Shown: positions 1 through 11,773 of the stretch, piece by piece
Layout: every line of letters begins with the position of its first letter
How positions within the stretch are numbered: the first letter of the stretch is position 1
NCBI RefSeq assembly: GCF_021271205.1
Contig: NZ_JAIWKS010000015.1
Location: forward strand, 1-64,000
Length of the DNA stretch: 64,000 bases
Origin: Pseudomonas uvaldensis
GTDB taxonomy: Bacteria > Pseudomonadota > Gammaproteobacteria > Pseudomonadales > Pseudomonadaceae
Direction of reading: 5' to 3'
The notes under the pieces: generated by a model
The model's input: the letters and a program-made list of their open reading frames with translations, nothing else
Told to the model about the DNA's origin: nothing
The model's database searches: none
Translations under genes and position numbers: made by a program

Positions 1-85
1 GCCCGCAGGAAAGCTCCTTTGTGTTTCTATGCAACTGTCTTGTGCATGGCTATCATGCGGGCCTCATTATCAGGGCGTAGTTCGC

Positions 86-1042
86 ATGCTCACGTTGCTA
101 GAACTTCTAAAGGATGGCCGTTTCCATTCGGGGCAGGCATTAGGCGTGGCGCTCGGAATCAGCCGAAGTGCTGTGTGGAAGCAATTGCAGCACTTGGAGG
201 CTGAGCTGGGCTTGTCTGTCCATAAGGTTCGAGGCAAGGGCTATCAATTGGCTAAGCCGTTGCTGCTTTTGAATGTGGCTGAGATTGGTGCAGAAGAGTC
301 TTGTCTGTGGCCCGTCCATATATTTGATTCTATTGACTCGACCAACGCAGAAGCGTTGCGTTTCATAGAGCGCGGAGTACAGGCGCCGTTCCTTATTTTG
401 GCTGAGCGGCAGACTGCTGGGCGTGGTCGCCGTGGTCGGAAGTGGGTCAGTCCGTTTGCGGATAATCTCTATTACAGCCTGGTGTTACGTATCGATGGTG
501 GGATGCGCCAGGTTGAAGGGTTGAGTCTCGTCGTAGGGCTGGCTGTCTTGCGTGCCCTGCACGATATGGGTGTTTTGGAGGCGGGCCTGAAATGGCCTAA
601 CGATATCCTGGTCGGCTCAAAAAAAATCGCAGGCATCCTCCTTGAGCTGGTTGGTGATCCAGCAGACGTTTGTCATGTTGTCCTTGGGGTTGGAATCAAT
701 GTGAACATGCAGTCTGCTGCTGAGGTTGATCAACAGTGGACTTCCATGAGTCTTGAGGCGGGCAGAACTTTCGATCGGAATGAGCTGGTTATGCGTTTGG
801 GGGTCAGCCTTCAGCGATACTTGAGGTTGCATCAGATGTCCGGGTTTTCGGCAATCCAGGAGGAGTGGGAGCGATATCATTTGTGGCAGGGGCGTTCCGT
901 GTCGCTGGTTGCTGGTGCAAATCGTATTGACGGCGTTGTGTTGGGGATTGATCGTCAGGGTGCGCTGCGTTTGAAGGTAGATGGCGTGGAAAAAATCTTT
1001 AGTGGTGGCGAGCTCAGCCTGAGGTTGCGTGATGATTCTTGA
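86..1042 (+). CDS. birA: Biotin--protein ligase / biotin repressor BirA
   Basis: Activates biotin with ATP and transfers it to the acetyl-CoA carboxylase carrier protein; the biotinyl-AMP-bound dimer represses biotin synthesis genes. The 318-residue product shows an N-terminal winged helix-turn-helix (about 14-45), the biotinyl-AMP loop AGRGRRGRKW at 111-120, KWPND at 169-173, KKIAGIL at 179-185 and a C-terminal SH3-like domain from about 270. The frame is open for 19 codons upstream, but ATG 86 opens the conserved MLTLLELLKDGRF sequence and gives the usual family length. The 3' end overlaps coaX by 11 bases, which suggests translational coupling. No convincing promoter is visible in the 85 bases upstream, so the promoter probably lies partly outside the window. 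Confidence 0.95.
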   Translation: MLTLLELLKDGRFHSGQALGVALGISRSAVWKQLQHLEAELGLSVHKVRGKGYQLAKPLLLLNVAEIGAEESCLWPVHIFDSIDSTNAEALRFIERGVQAPFLILAERQTAGRGRRGRKWVSPFADNLYYSLVLRIDGGMRQVEGLSLVVGLAVLRALHDMGVLEAGLKWPNDILVGSKKIAGILLELVGDPADVCHVVLGVGINVNMQSAAEVDQQWTSMSLEAGRTFDRNELVMRLGVSLQRYLRLHQMSGFSAIQEEWERYHLWQGRSVSLVAGANRIDGVVLGIDRQGALRLKVDGVEKIFSGGELSLRLRDDS

Positions 1043-1781
1043 GCTCGATTGTGGCAACAGTTTTATCAAATGGCGCGTTCTGGGTGCTGATAGCGCGACG
1101 CCTGTAGAAGGGGGGGTAGCTGGCTCTGATGCGGATCTGATCGCCTGTTTGAGTGACGCTGAAAAATTCCAGCTCAAGAAGTGCCGTCTTGTCAGTGTGC
1201 GGACCCAAGAAGAAACAGAGTCATTGATCGCCTCGTTGGTTAATGCGTTTGGAGTATCTGTAGCGCGCGCCGTGCCCACTCGGGAAATGTCGGGTGTCAG
1301 GAATGGCTACGAGGATTTTGAGCGGTTGGGGCTTGATAGATGGCTGGCTTTGCTCGGAGGGTTTCACCTCGCCTCGGGAGCCTGTCTGGTGCTCGATTTC
1401 GGTACGGCCATTACGGCCGATTTCGTAGGGGCAGATGGCGAGCATCTAGGGGGATTTATTTGTCCGGGCTTGCCTTTGATGCGTAATCAGTTGCGTACAC
1501 ATACCCGGCGAATTCGTTATGACGATACGGCCGCCGAGCGCGCCCACGAAAGCCTTGAACCAGGTCGCACCACTGTAGAAGCGGTTGAGCGCGGTTGCAT
1601 GTTGATGCTCAGAGGGTTTGTGCTGACTCAACTTGAATTGGCCCGACAGTATTGGGGAAAGGATTTCGTTGTGTTTCTGACGGGTGGGGACGCTAATCTG
1701 GTTTCGGGCGTTGTCCCGGCTGCCAGGGTTGTGCCTGATCTGGTTTTTGTCGGTCTGGCGATGGCCTGTCCTTTGTCCTGA
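1032..1781 (+). CDS. coaX: Type III pantothenate kinase CoaX
   Basis: Phosphorylates pantothenate with ATP, the first step of coenzyme A synthesis. This is the K+-dependent, acetyl-CoA-insensitive ASKHA-fold type used by Pseudomonas in place of CoaA. Of the 249 residues, DCGN at 6-9 is the phosphate-binding loop, GLDRWLA at 100-106 and DFGTAITAD at 122-130 are family signatures, and GGFICPG at 140-146 borders the active site. ATG 1032 is preferred over an in-frame GTG three bases earlier because family members start MILELDCGN. It overlaps birA and is followed after 7 bases by the SPOR-domain gene, so the three probably form one transcript. Confidence 0.95.
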   Translation: MILELDCGNSFIKWRVLGADSATPVEGGVAGSDADLIACLSDAEKFQLKKCRLVSVRTQEETESLIASLVNAFGVSVARAVPTREMSGVRNGYEDFERLGLDRWLALLGGFHLASGACLVLDFGTAITADFVGADGEHLGGFICPGLPLMRNQLRTHTRRIRYDDTAAERAHESLEPGRTTVEAVERGCMLMLRGFVLTQLELARQYWGKDFVVFLTGGDANLVSGVVPAARVVPDLVFVGLAMACPLS

Positions 1782-1788
1782 GGTTTTT

Positions 1789-2238
1789 ATGCGTTGGCTG
1801 TTCTTGCTCCTATTGGTTTTGAATGTCTTCTACTACGTTTGGCACCAGCAGGAGGCTCCGCTTCGAGCAAAGGATGTGACTCCGTTGAATCTGTATCGTG
1901 GCTCGCAGCAAGACATTCATCTTTTGAGTGAAACGGCTGATGCGCTGGTCAGGCGTGATGCGAGCAAGCCCGGGGAATTACCAAAGACCTGTGCTTATCT
2001 GGGTGGTTTCAGTCGCCTGGAGATAGCCAGGCAGCTGGAGCAACGGCTCGCGGCGTCAGGAATCATTGCGCGTGCTGCGCCTTTGAGTTCGCCTGAGGCC
2101 GGAGGAGGGTTCTGGGTTCAAGTTCCCTCGGAGCATGCCGCGAAATTGAATGAGGCATTGCTTCAAAACCTTTCCAGAGAATTCAATGAGTTAAAACACA
2201 AAATAATGCCCTGTGAGGGGGTTGCGCCCTCAGGGTAG
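1789..2238 (+). CDS. SPOR-domain inner-membrane protein
   Basis: A 149-residue protein with one N-terminal membrane anchor (about 3-18), a variable linker and a C-terminal SPOR-like region (about 66-140) containing the typical pattern of an aromatic/Gly strand followed by a helix (CAYLGGFSRLEIARQLEQRL). SPOR domains bind denuded peptidoglycan, often at the division site; that role is inferred here. The open frame extends 35 codons upstream into coaX, but ATG 1789 immediately starts the membrane segment and lies 7 bases after the coaX stop. Its 3' end overlaps the -35 region of a promoter for the tRNA-tuf operon. Confidence 0.85.
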   Translation: MRWLFLLLLVLNVFYYVWHQQEAPLRAKDVTPLNLYRGSQQDIHLLSETADALVRRDASKPGELPKTCAYLGGFSRLEIARQLEQRLAASGIIARAAPLSSPEAGGGFWVQVPSEHAAKLNEALLQNLSREFNELKHKIMPCEGVAPSG

Positions 2239-2250
2239 TTTGCATAGAAT
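2222..2250 (+). promoter_or_regulatory. Upstream sigma70-like promoter of the tRNA-tuf operon (P1)
   Basis: TTGCGC at 2222-2227, a 17-base spacer and TAGAAT at 2245-2250, followed by a GC-rich discriminator (GGCGCCC) of the kind found at stringently controlled promoters. The -35 box lies inside the 3' end of the SPOR gene. Assigned from sequence only. Confidence 0.5.
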
Positions 2251-2339
2251 GGCGCCCGCTTCGCAGCGAAGACCTTTAAAGGTTAGCGGTGTGAATCAAG
2301 GTCAACGCAGCTAACCTCAGGTTTTTAATGAGAAAATGG

Positions 2340-2367
2340 TTGACAGAAGGCTGGCATGATGTAGAAT
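2340..2367 (+). promoter_or_regulatory. Proximal sigma70 promoter of the tRNA-tuf operon (P2)
   Basis: A consensus TTGACA at 2340-2345, a 16-base spacer and TAGAAT at 2362-2367, ending 13 bases before tRNA-Tyr, with the discriminator GCCGGC. This is the best promoter match upstream of the tRNA cluster and shares the TAGAATG-GC pattern with P1. Confidence 0.75.
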
Positions 2368-2380
2368 GCCGGCTCGCTTA

Positions 2381-2465
<85 letters not shown>

Positions 2466-2489
2466 GTTTTAGCGTGAGCTGCAAGCTCC

Positions 2490-2563
<74 letters not shown>

Positions 2564-2589
2564 AGTTTGCAGGTTGTGCAAAGTGTTTT

Positions 2590-2665
2590 GCTCTTGTAGC
2601 TCAGTTGGTAGAGCACACCCTTGGTAAGGGTGAGGTCAGCGGTTCAAATCCGCTCAAGAGCTCCA
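2590..2665 (+). tRNA. tRNA-Thr (anticodon GGT)
   Basis: A 76-base tRNA with acceptor GCTCTTG/CAAGAGC, anticodon GGT in TTGGTAA, T-loop GGTTCAAATCC and an encoded CCA at 2663-2665. Last tRNA before the first tuf gene. Confidence 0.97.
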
Positions 2666-2671
2666 TCTAAC

Positions 2672-2704
2672 AAGGCAGATATGAAAATATCTGCCTTTGT
2701 TTTA
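2672..2704 (+). terminator. Hairpin between tRNA-Thr and tuf (attenuator or processing site)
   Basis: An 11-base perfect stem (2672-2682 with 2687-2697), a GAAA tetraloop and a run TTTGTTTT. It looks like an intrinsic terminator, but there is no new promoter before tuf, so it would act as a partial terminator or a processing and stability element that sets the tRNA-to-EF-Tu ratio. Confidence 0.55.
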
Positions 2705-2749
2705 ATGGTTAGTGTGACTTGCTAATTTCTTCTCCTAGGGGTGATTTCG

Positions 2750-3943
2750 ATGGCTAAGGAAAAGTTCGAACGTAATAAGCCGCACGTCAACGTTGGTACC
2801 ATCGGTCACGTCGACCACGGTAAAACCACTCTGACCGCTGCTCTGACTCGTGTCTGCTCCGAAGTTTTCGGCTCGGCCAAGGTTGAGTTCGACAAGATCG
2901 ACAGCGCCCCGGAAGAGAAGGCTCGTGGTATCACCATCAACACCGCTCACGTTGAATACGATTCGGCCGTGCGTCACTACGCGCACGTTGACTGCCCAGG
3001 TCACGCTGACTACGTAAAAAACATGATCACCGGTGCTGCCCAGATGGACGGCGCGATCCTGGTTTGCTCGGCCGCTGATGGTCCGATGCCACAAACCCGT
3101 GAGCACATCCTGCTGTCCCGTCAGGTTGGCGTTCCGTACATCGTTGTCTTCCTGAACAAGGCTGACATGGTTGACGACGCTGAGCTGCTGGAACTGGTTG
3201 AGATGGAAGTGCGCGACCTGCTGAGCACTTACGACTTCCCAGGTGATGACACTCCAATCGTCATCGGTTCGGCTCTGATGGCTCTGAACGGCCAAGACGA
3301 CAACGAAATGGGTACTTCTGCTGTCAAGAAGCTGGTTGAGACCCTGGACAGCTACATTCCAGAACCAGAGCGCGCCATCGACAAGCCGTTCCTGATGCCA
3401 ATCGAAGACGTGTTCTCGATCTCGGGTCGCGGTACTGTTGTGACTGGTCGTGTTGAGCGTGGCATCGTTCGCATCCAGGAAGAAGTTGAGATCGTCGGTC
3501 TGCGCGACACTCAGAAAACTACCTGCACCGGCGTTGAGATGTTCCGTAAGCTGCTGGACGAAGGTCGTGCTGGCGAGAACTGCGGCGTGCTGCTGCGCGG
3601 CACCAAGCGTGACGACGTAGAGCGTGGTCAGGTTCTGGTCAAGCCAGGCACCGTCAAGGCTCACACCAAGTTCACCGCAGAAGTTTATGTTCTGAGCAAG
3701 GAAGAAGGCGGTCGTCATACTCCGTTCTTCAAAGGCTACCGTCCACAGTTCTACTTCCGTACAACTGACGTGACTGGTAACTGCGAGCTGCCAGAAGGCG
3801 TTGAAATGGTAATGCCAGGTGACAACATTCAGATGACTGTCACCCTGATCAAGCCGATCGCGATGGAAGATGGTCTGCGTTTCGCTATCCGTGAAGGCGG
3901 TCGTACCGTCGGCGCCGGCGTCGTAGCCAAAGTCATCGAGTAA
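2750..3943 (+). CDS. tuf: Elongation factor Tu, copy 1
   Basis: GTPase that delivers aminoacyl-tRNA to the ribosomal A site. The 397 residues contain G1 GHVDHGKT at 19-26, the switch I RGITI at 59-63, DCPGH at 81-85 and NKAD at 136-139, followed by the two beta-barrel domains. ATG 2750 is used; GTG 2741 is in frame but lies before the conserved MAKEKFERNKPH start. The protein is identical to that of the second copy at 19300. Between the genes there are 8 base differences in the first 51 bases and only 4 in the remaining 1143, which points to gene conversion. This is the tufB-like copy downstream of the tRNAs. Confidence 0.98.
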   Translation: MAKEKFERNKPHVNVGTIGHVDHGKTTLTAALTRVCSEVFGSAKVEFDKIDSAPEEKARGITINTAHVEYDSAVRHYAHVDCPGHADYVKNMITGAAQMDGAILVCSAADGPMPQTREHILLSRQVGVPYIVVFLNKADMVDDAELLELVEMEVRDLLSTYDFPGDDTPIVIGSALMALNGQDDNEMGTSAVKKLVETLDSYIPEPERAIDKPFLMPIEDVFSISGRGTVVTGRVERGIVRIQEEVEIVGLRDTQKTTCTGVEMFRKLLDEGRAGENCGVLLRGTKRDDVERGQVLVKPGTVKAHTKFTAEVYVLSKEEGGRHTPFFKGYRPQFYFRTTDVTGNCELPEGVEMVMPGDNIQMTVTLIKPIAMEDGLRFAIREGGRTVGAGVVAKVIE

Positions 3944-3947
3944 ACAG

Positions 3948-3976
3948 TTGTAATGTCTTTTTCGGGCCGGCATAAT
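3948..3976 (+). promoter_or_regulatory. Candidate promoter for tRNA-Trp-secE-nusG
   Basis: TTGTAA at 3948-3953, a 17-base spacer and CATAAT at 3971-3976. The -10 box lies in the loop of the terminator hairpin at 3962-3996, so a transcript starting about 7 bases later would lack the 5' arm and escape termination. Spacing is ideal and the boxes are moderate. Confidence 0.4.
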
Positions 3977-3996
3977 GGTCGGCCTGATTTTGTTTT
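3962..3996 (+). terminator. Intrinsic terminator after tuf copy 1
   Basis: An 8-base stem with one G-U pair (3962-3969 with 3980-3987), a 10-base loop and TTTTGTTTT directly before tRNA-Trp. It may end most tuf transcripts while secE/nusG are driven from the overlapping promoter. Confidence 0.5.
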
Positions 3997-4072
3997 AGGT
4001 CAGTAGCTCAATTGGCAGAGCGACGGTCTCCAAAACCGTAGGTTGGGGGTTCGATTCCCTCCTGACCTGCCA
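3997..4072 (+). tRNA. tRNA-Trp (anticodon CCA)
   Basis: A 76-base tRNA with acceptor AGGTCAG/CTGACCT, anticodon CCA in CTCCAAA, T-loop GGTTCGATTCC, discriminator G and an encoded CCA at 4070-4072. It sits between tuf and secE, as in other pseudomonads. Confidence 0.97.
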
Positions 4073-4116
4073 GATTCACTCGTGTGTCTGGCTTTCTTTT
4101 CACAGGATCTTCATAG

Positions 4117-4485
4117 ATGACTCCTAAAGCTGAAGCTCAAGGCTCTCGCTTCGATCTGCTCAAGTGGCTAGTGGTAGTCGCTTTGGTGGCTGTTGGCGTT
4201 GTTGGCAATCAGTATTTTTCTGCTTCGCCGATCCTGTACCGTGTACTTGCATTGCTTGCTATCGCTGCTGTTGCTGCCTTTGTAGGTCTGCAAACGGCTA
4301 AGGGCAAGTCTTTCTTTGTACTCGCTAAGGAAGCTCGCACCGAGATTCGTAAAGTCGTATGGCCAACTCGCCAAGAAACCACGCAAACCACGTTGATCGT
4401 CGTGGCTGTTGTTCTGGTAATGGCGTTGCTGTTGTGGGGGCTCGACTCCCTGCTCGGCTGGCTTGTTTCCTTGATTGTTGGCTAA
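4117..4485 (+). CDS. secE: Preprotein translocase subunit SecE
   Basis: Small essential subunit that clamps SecY in the SecYEG channel. The 122 residues have three predicted membrane helices (about 14-32, 40-60 and 93-120), as in the gammaproteobacterial three-helix type. The conserved amphipathic segment EIRKVVWPTRQE at 76-87 contacts SecY. The ribosome-binding site is AGGAT at about 4102. nusG follows after 9 bases, the conserved secE-nusG pair. Confidence 0.95.
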   Translation: MTPKAEAQGSRFDLLKWLVVVALVAVGVVGNQYFSASPILYRVLALLAIAAVAAFVGLQTAKGKSFFVLAKEARTEIRKVVWPTRQETTQTTLIVVAVVLVMALLLWGLDSLLGWLVSLIVG

Positions 4486-4494
4486 GGGTGTCCC

Positions 4495-5028
4495 GTGGCT
4501 AAGCGTTGGTACGTTGTGCATGCTTACTCGGGTTACGAGAAGCATGTCATGCGCTCGCTGATAGAGCGCGTAAAGCTGGCTGGCATGGAAGATGGCTTTG
4601 GCGAGATTCTGGTCCCCACTGAAGAAGTGGTTGAGATGCGTAACGGCCAGAAACGCAAAAGTGAACGTAAGTTCTTCCCAGGTTACGTGCTGGTGCAGAT
4701 GGATATGAACGAAGGGACTTGGCACTTGGTCAAGGATACCCCTCGGGTCATGGGCTTCATTGGTGGTACTGCCGATAAGCCCGCGCCGATTACAGACAAA
4801 GAGGCAGAAGCGATTCTGCGTCGCGTCGCTGATGGTAGCGACAAGCCGAAGCCGAAAACGCTGTTTGAGCCAGGTGAAGTTGTACGTGTCACTGATGGTC
4901 CATTCGCTGACTTCAATGGCACGGTTGAAGAAGTTAACTACGAAAAGAGCCGGATCCAGGTGGCAGTGCTCATTTTCGGTCGCTCTACTCCGGTAGAGTT
5001 GGAGTTCAGTCAGGTCGAAAAGGTCTGA
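4495..5028 (+). CDS. nusG: Transcription termination/antitermination factor NusG
   Basis: Binds the RNA polymerase clamp, suppresses pausing, helps Rho, and couples to ribosomal protein S10. The 177 residues comprise an NGN domain (about 1-115, starting MAKRWYVVHAYSGYEK) and a C-terminal KOW domain (about 125-177). It uses a GTG start at 4495, 9 bases after the secE stop. A strong terminator follows before rplK. Confidence 0.97.
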   Translation: MAKRWYVVHAYSGYEKHVMRSLIERVKLAGMEDGFGEILVPTEEVVEMRNGQKRKSERKFFPGYVLVQMDMNEGTWHLVKDTPRVMGFIGGTADKPAPITDKEAEAILRRVADGSDKPKPKTLFEPGEVVRVTDGPFADFNGTVEEVNYEKSRIQVAVLIFGRSTPVELEFSQVEKV

Positions 5029-5043
5029 TTGAGCAGGCATCCC

Positions 5044-5072
5044 AACCCCGCAGCCCAAGGCTGTGGGGTTTT
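5044..5072 (+). terminator. Intrinsic terminator between nusG and rplK
   Basis: A 12-base stem with one G-U pair (5044-5055 with 5059-5070), a CAA loop and a T run. It separates secE-nusG from the L11 operon. No strong promoter is obvious in the 73 bases from here to rplK, so the position of the L11 operon promoter remains open. Confidence 0.75.
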
Positions 5073-5145
5073 GTCGTCACTGGGATAAACGCGCAAGTAA
5101 CCGGGGAGCCTTTCGAGGCGTTCGAACCCGTAATTGGAGTGCCTC

Positions 5146-5577
5146 ATGGCCAAGAAGATTACCGCTTACATCAAGCTGCAAGTGAAGGCCGCTCAGGCTA
5201 ACCCAAGCCCACCCGTTGGTCCTGCTCTGGGTCAGCACGGCGTGAACATCATGGAATTCTGCAAGGCTTTCAACGCCCGTACCCAGGGTCTTGAGCCAGG
5301 TCTGCCGACTCCAGTGATCATCACTGTCTATAGCGACCGTAGCTTCACTTTCGAAACAAAAAGCACCCCTGCTTCGGTTCTGCTGAAGAAGGCTGCAGGT
5401 TTGACCAGCGGTTCCGCTCGTCCAAACACTGTTAAGGTTGGCACCGTTACCCGTGCTCAGCTGGAAGAAATCGCGAAAACCAAAAACGCGGATCTGACTG
5501 CAGCTGATATGGATGCAGCCGTGCGTACTATCGCCGGTTCTGCTCGTAGCATGGGCCTTAACGTGGAGGGTGTGTAA
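5146..5577 (+). CDS. rplK: 50S ribosomal protein L11
   Basis: Binds 23S rRNA at the GTPase-associated centre and is needed for RelA activation. The 143 residues carry the N-terminal proline-rich segment NPSPPVGPALGQHGVNIMEF, the thiostrepton-site region, and an RNA-binding C-terminal domain from about 75. ATG 5146 is chosen because the family starts MAKKITAYIKLQV; the four upstream codons are not conserved. The stop codon overlaps the rplA start by one base. Confidence 0.97.
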   Translation: MAKKITAYIKLQVKAAQANPSPPVGPALGQHGVNIMEFCKAFNARTQGLEPGLPTPVIITVYSDRSFTFETKSTPASVLLKKAAGLTSGSARPNTVKVGTVTRAQLEEIAKTKNADLTAADMDAAVRTIAGSARSMGLNVEGV

Positions 5578-6272
5578 TGGCTAAGCTGACCAAGCGTCAA
5601 AAGGCTATCGCCAGCAAAATCGAAGCAGGCAAGGCCTACAACTTTGTAGATGCCGCTGCCCTGCTGGCCGAGCTGTCGACTGTCAAGTTCAGCGAGTCGT
5701 TCGACGTTGCTGTAAACCTGGGTGTTGATCCACGTAAATCCGACCAGGTCGTTCGTAGCGCTACCGTGCTGCCACACGGCACTGGCAAGACCGTTCGCGT
5801 TGCAGTCTTCACCCAGGGCCCAGCAGCTGAAGCTGCTCTGGCTGCTGGTGCTGATCGCGTAGGCATGGACGATCTGGCTGCCGAAATGAAAGGCGGCGAG
5901 CTGAACTATGACGTCGTTATCGCATCCCCGGATGCCATGCGTGTTGTAGGTCAGTTGGGTCAGATCCTCGGTCCACGTGGCCTGATGCCTAACCCTAAAG
6001 TCGGCACCGTAACGCCAGACGTAGCTACCGCGGTCAAGAACGCCAAGGCTGGTCAGGTTCGTTATCGCACCGACAAAAACGGCATCATCCACACCTCCGT
6101 TGGCAAGATCGGCTTCGATGCCGTCAAGCTGAAGGAGAACGTTGAAGCCCTGATCGCTGATCTGAAGCGCATCAAGCCAGCTTCTTCGAAAGGTATCTAT
6201 GTCAAGCGCGTTACCCTGAGCACCACCATGGGCCCAGGTCTGGTTATCGACCAAAGCTCGCTCGACGCGTAA
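5577..6272 (+). CDS. rplA: 50S ribosomal protein L1
   Basis: Forms the L1 stalk that moves with E-site tRNA and, in E. coli, represses translation of its own L11-L1 mRNA. The 231 residues match the usual length, with the signature GQILGPRGLMPNPKVGTVT in the central region. The start ATG shares its A with the rplK stop (TAATG), a classic translationally coupled junction. Confidence 0.97.
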   Translation: MAKLTKRQKAIASKIEAGKAYNFVDAAALLAELSTVKFSESFDVAVNLGVDPRKSDQVVRSATVLPHGTGKTVRVAVFTQGPAAEAALAAGADRVGMDDLAAEMKGGELNYDVVIASPDAMRVVGQLGQILGPRGLMPNPKVGTVTPDVATAVKNAKAGQVRYRTDKNGIIHTSVGKIGFDAVKLKENVEALIADLKRIKPASSKGIYVKRVTLSTTMGPGLVIDQSSLDA

Positions 6273-6278
6273 GACTCA

Positions 6279-6304
6279 AATTGGCGCAAGCGATTGCGCC
6301 AATT
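6279..6304 (+). terminator. Perfect hairpin just after rplA
   Basis: An 11-base perfect stem (6279-6289 with 6294-6304) around a GCGA loop, with no T run after it (GAAAAATT). It is more likely an RNA processing or stability element between rplA and the L10 leader than a true terminator. Confidence 0.45.
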
Positions 6305-6309
6305 GAAAA

Positions 6310-6412
6310 ATTGGGGTCCCTGCCTGGCGGGGGCTATCCAAGACCGTAGGCGACGCAAGTCTTAAACCACAAGCCTACGCAGATGGTGCTCCCGGTTCCT
6401 TACCGAATCAGA
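6310..6412 (+). promoter_or_regulatory. L10 leader (autoregulatory mRNA element of rplJL)
   Basis: The 198-base rplA-rplJ gap contains the conserved L10-leader arrangement: CGTAGGC at 6345-6351 pairing with GCCTACG at 6373-6379, followed by GCAGATGGTGCTCCCGG. In E. coli the L10-L12 complex binds this structure and represses rplJL translation. Identified by resemblance, not by a covariance search. Confidence 0.75.
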
Positions 6413-6470
6413 CACCAAAACGACATTCGGTTCCGACCGAATGAAACGGTAACAAGCAGGAGTTAAACCC

Positions 6471-6971
6471 GTGGCAATTAAACTCGAAGACAAGAAGGCC
6501 ATCGTCGCTGAAGTCAACGAGGCTGCCAAAGTCGCTCTGTCCGCTGTCGTGGCTGATGCCCGTGGCGTGACAGTAGGCGCTATGACCGGACTCCGTAAAG
6601 AGGCCCGCGAAGCTGGCGTTTATGTACGTGTCGTACGTAACACCCTGCTCAAGCGCGCTGTTGAAGGCACTCAATATGACGTGCTCAACGACGCGTTCGT
6701 CGGCCCGACCCTGATTGCATTCTCGAAAGAACATCCGGGCGCTGCTGCCCGTATCTTCAAAGAGTTCGCAAAGGGTCAGGACAAGTTCGAGATCAAGGCA
6801 GCTGCGTTCGAGGGCAAGTTCCTCGCAGCTAACCAAATCGACGTACTGGCAACTCTGCCGACCCGTGACGAAGCAATTTCTCAGCTGATGAGCGTGATTC
6901 AAGGCGCTACCAGCAAATTGGCTCGTACTCTGGCGGCAATTCGCGACCAGAAAGAAGCTGCTGCAGCCTGA
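6471..6971 (+). CDS. rplJ: 50S ribosomal protein L10
   Basis: Base of the ribosomal stalk; its C-terminal helix binds L7/L12 dimers. The 166 residues have an N-terminal RNA-binding domain (about 1-130) and a C-terminal helix ending KLARTLAAIRDQKEAAAA. It uses a GTG start at 6471 with AGGAG at 6459. Translation is probably controlled by the leader upstream. Confidence 0.97.
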   Translation: MAIKLEDKKAIVAEVNEAAKVALSAVVADARGVTVGAMTGLRKEAREAGVYVRVVRNTLLKRAVEGTQYDVLNDAFVGPTLIAFSKEHPGAAARIFKEFAKGQDKFEIKAAAFEGKFLAANQIDVLATLPTRDEAISQLMSVIQGATSKLARTLAAIRDQKEAAAA

Positions 6972-7050
6972 GGCTGAGCGTTTCCTTTCCCGCGTATTTT
7001 TGTTTATTTCGATGGCCGTGCCGGCTATCCCCCAATTCAGGAATTGAGTC

Positions 7051-7416
7051 ATGTCTCTGACTAACGAACAAATCATCGAAGCAATCGGCGAAAAATCCGT
7101 AATGGAAATCGTTGAGCTGATCAAGGCAATGGAAGAGAAGTTCGGCGTTACCGCCGCCGCTGCTACCGTTGCTGCTGCTGGTCCAGCTGCTGTCGTTGAA
7201 GAGCAAACCGAGTTCAACGTTGTTCTGGCTGCCGCTGGCGACAAGAAAGTCAACGTGATCAAGGCTGTTCGTGAACTGACCGGTCTGGGTCTGAAAGAAG
7301 CCAAGGAGAAGGTTGATTCCGCTCCTCAGGTTATCGCTGAAGGCGTTTCGAAAGAAGCTGCTGAAGACGCGAAGAAGAAGCTGGAAGAAGCAGGCGCTAC
7401 CGTCGAAATCAAGTAA
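7051..7416 (+). CDS. rplL: 50S ribosomal protein L7/L12
   Basis: Flexible stalk protein, several copies per ribosome, that recruits translation GTPases. The 121 residues show an N-terminal dimerisation domain (1-33), an alanine-rich hinge (about 35-55) and the C-terminal domain containing LTGLGLKEAKEKVDSAP. It has its own initiation region 79 bases after rplJ, in line with the need for more copies than L10. Confidence 0.97.
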   Translation: MSLTNEQIIEAIGEKSVMEIVELIKAMEEKFGVTAAAATVAAAGPAAVVEEQTEFNVVLAAAGDKKVNVIKAVRELTGLGLKEAKEKVDSAPQVIAEGVSKEAAEDAKKKLEEAGATVEIK

Positions 7417-7461
7417 TTTCGACCTTGCGTCTCCAGCCCGAGCGTCGAGCGAAAGGCTGAT

Positions 7462-7490
7462 GGCTGGTGGCTTTTGCCACCGGCCTTTTT
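7462..7490 (+). terminator. Attenuator between rplL and rpoB
   Basis: A 10-base stem with one G-U pair (7462-7471 with 7476-7485), a TTTT loop and TTTTT. In E. coli the corresponding terminator lets roughly a fifth of transcripts pass into rpoBC; partial read-through is inferred here because no strong promoter is evident in the remaining 145 bases before rpoB. Confidence 0.8.
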
Positions 7491-7635
7491 CCGTTATTGG
7501 CAGCCGACTGGGTCGGTGCTGGTAGCGAGCTGTAACCACCCGAGGTGGTGGCGCAAACCATGGGGTTTGCACGATTTTCTGGCCGCTCCCGTCGGGAAGG
7601 GCCAAACAAGCAGGTGACCAAGCTGGGGAACGCTG

Positions 7636-11709
<4,074 letters not shown>

Positions 11710-11773
11710 CACGTGACGCGAATCGAGAGCGGGGCTGTAGTGCCCGCTCTCTGCTCCGCCAGGAGGAAAGGCC

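Noticed and set aside
29..85. A longer BirA starting at ATG 29.
   Set aside because: The extra 19 residues are not family-like and ATG 86 begins the conserved N-terminus.
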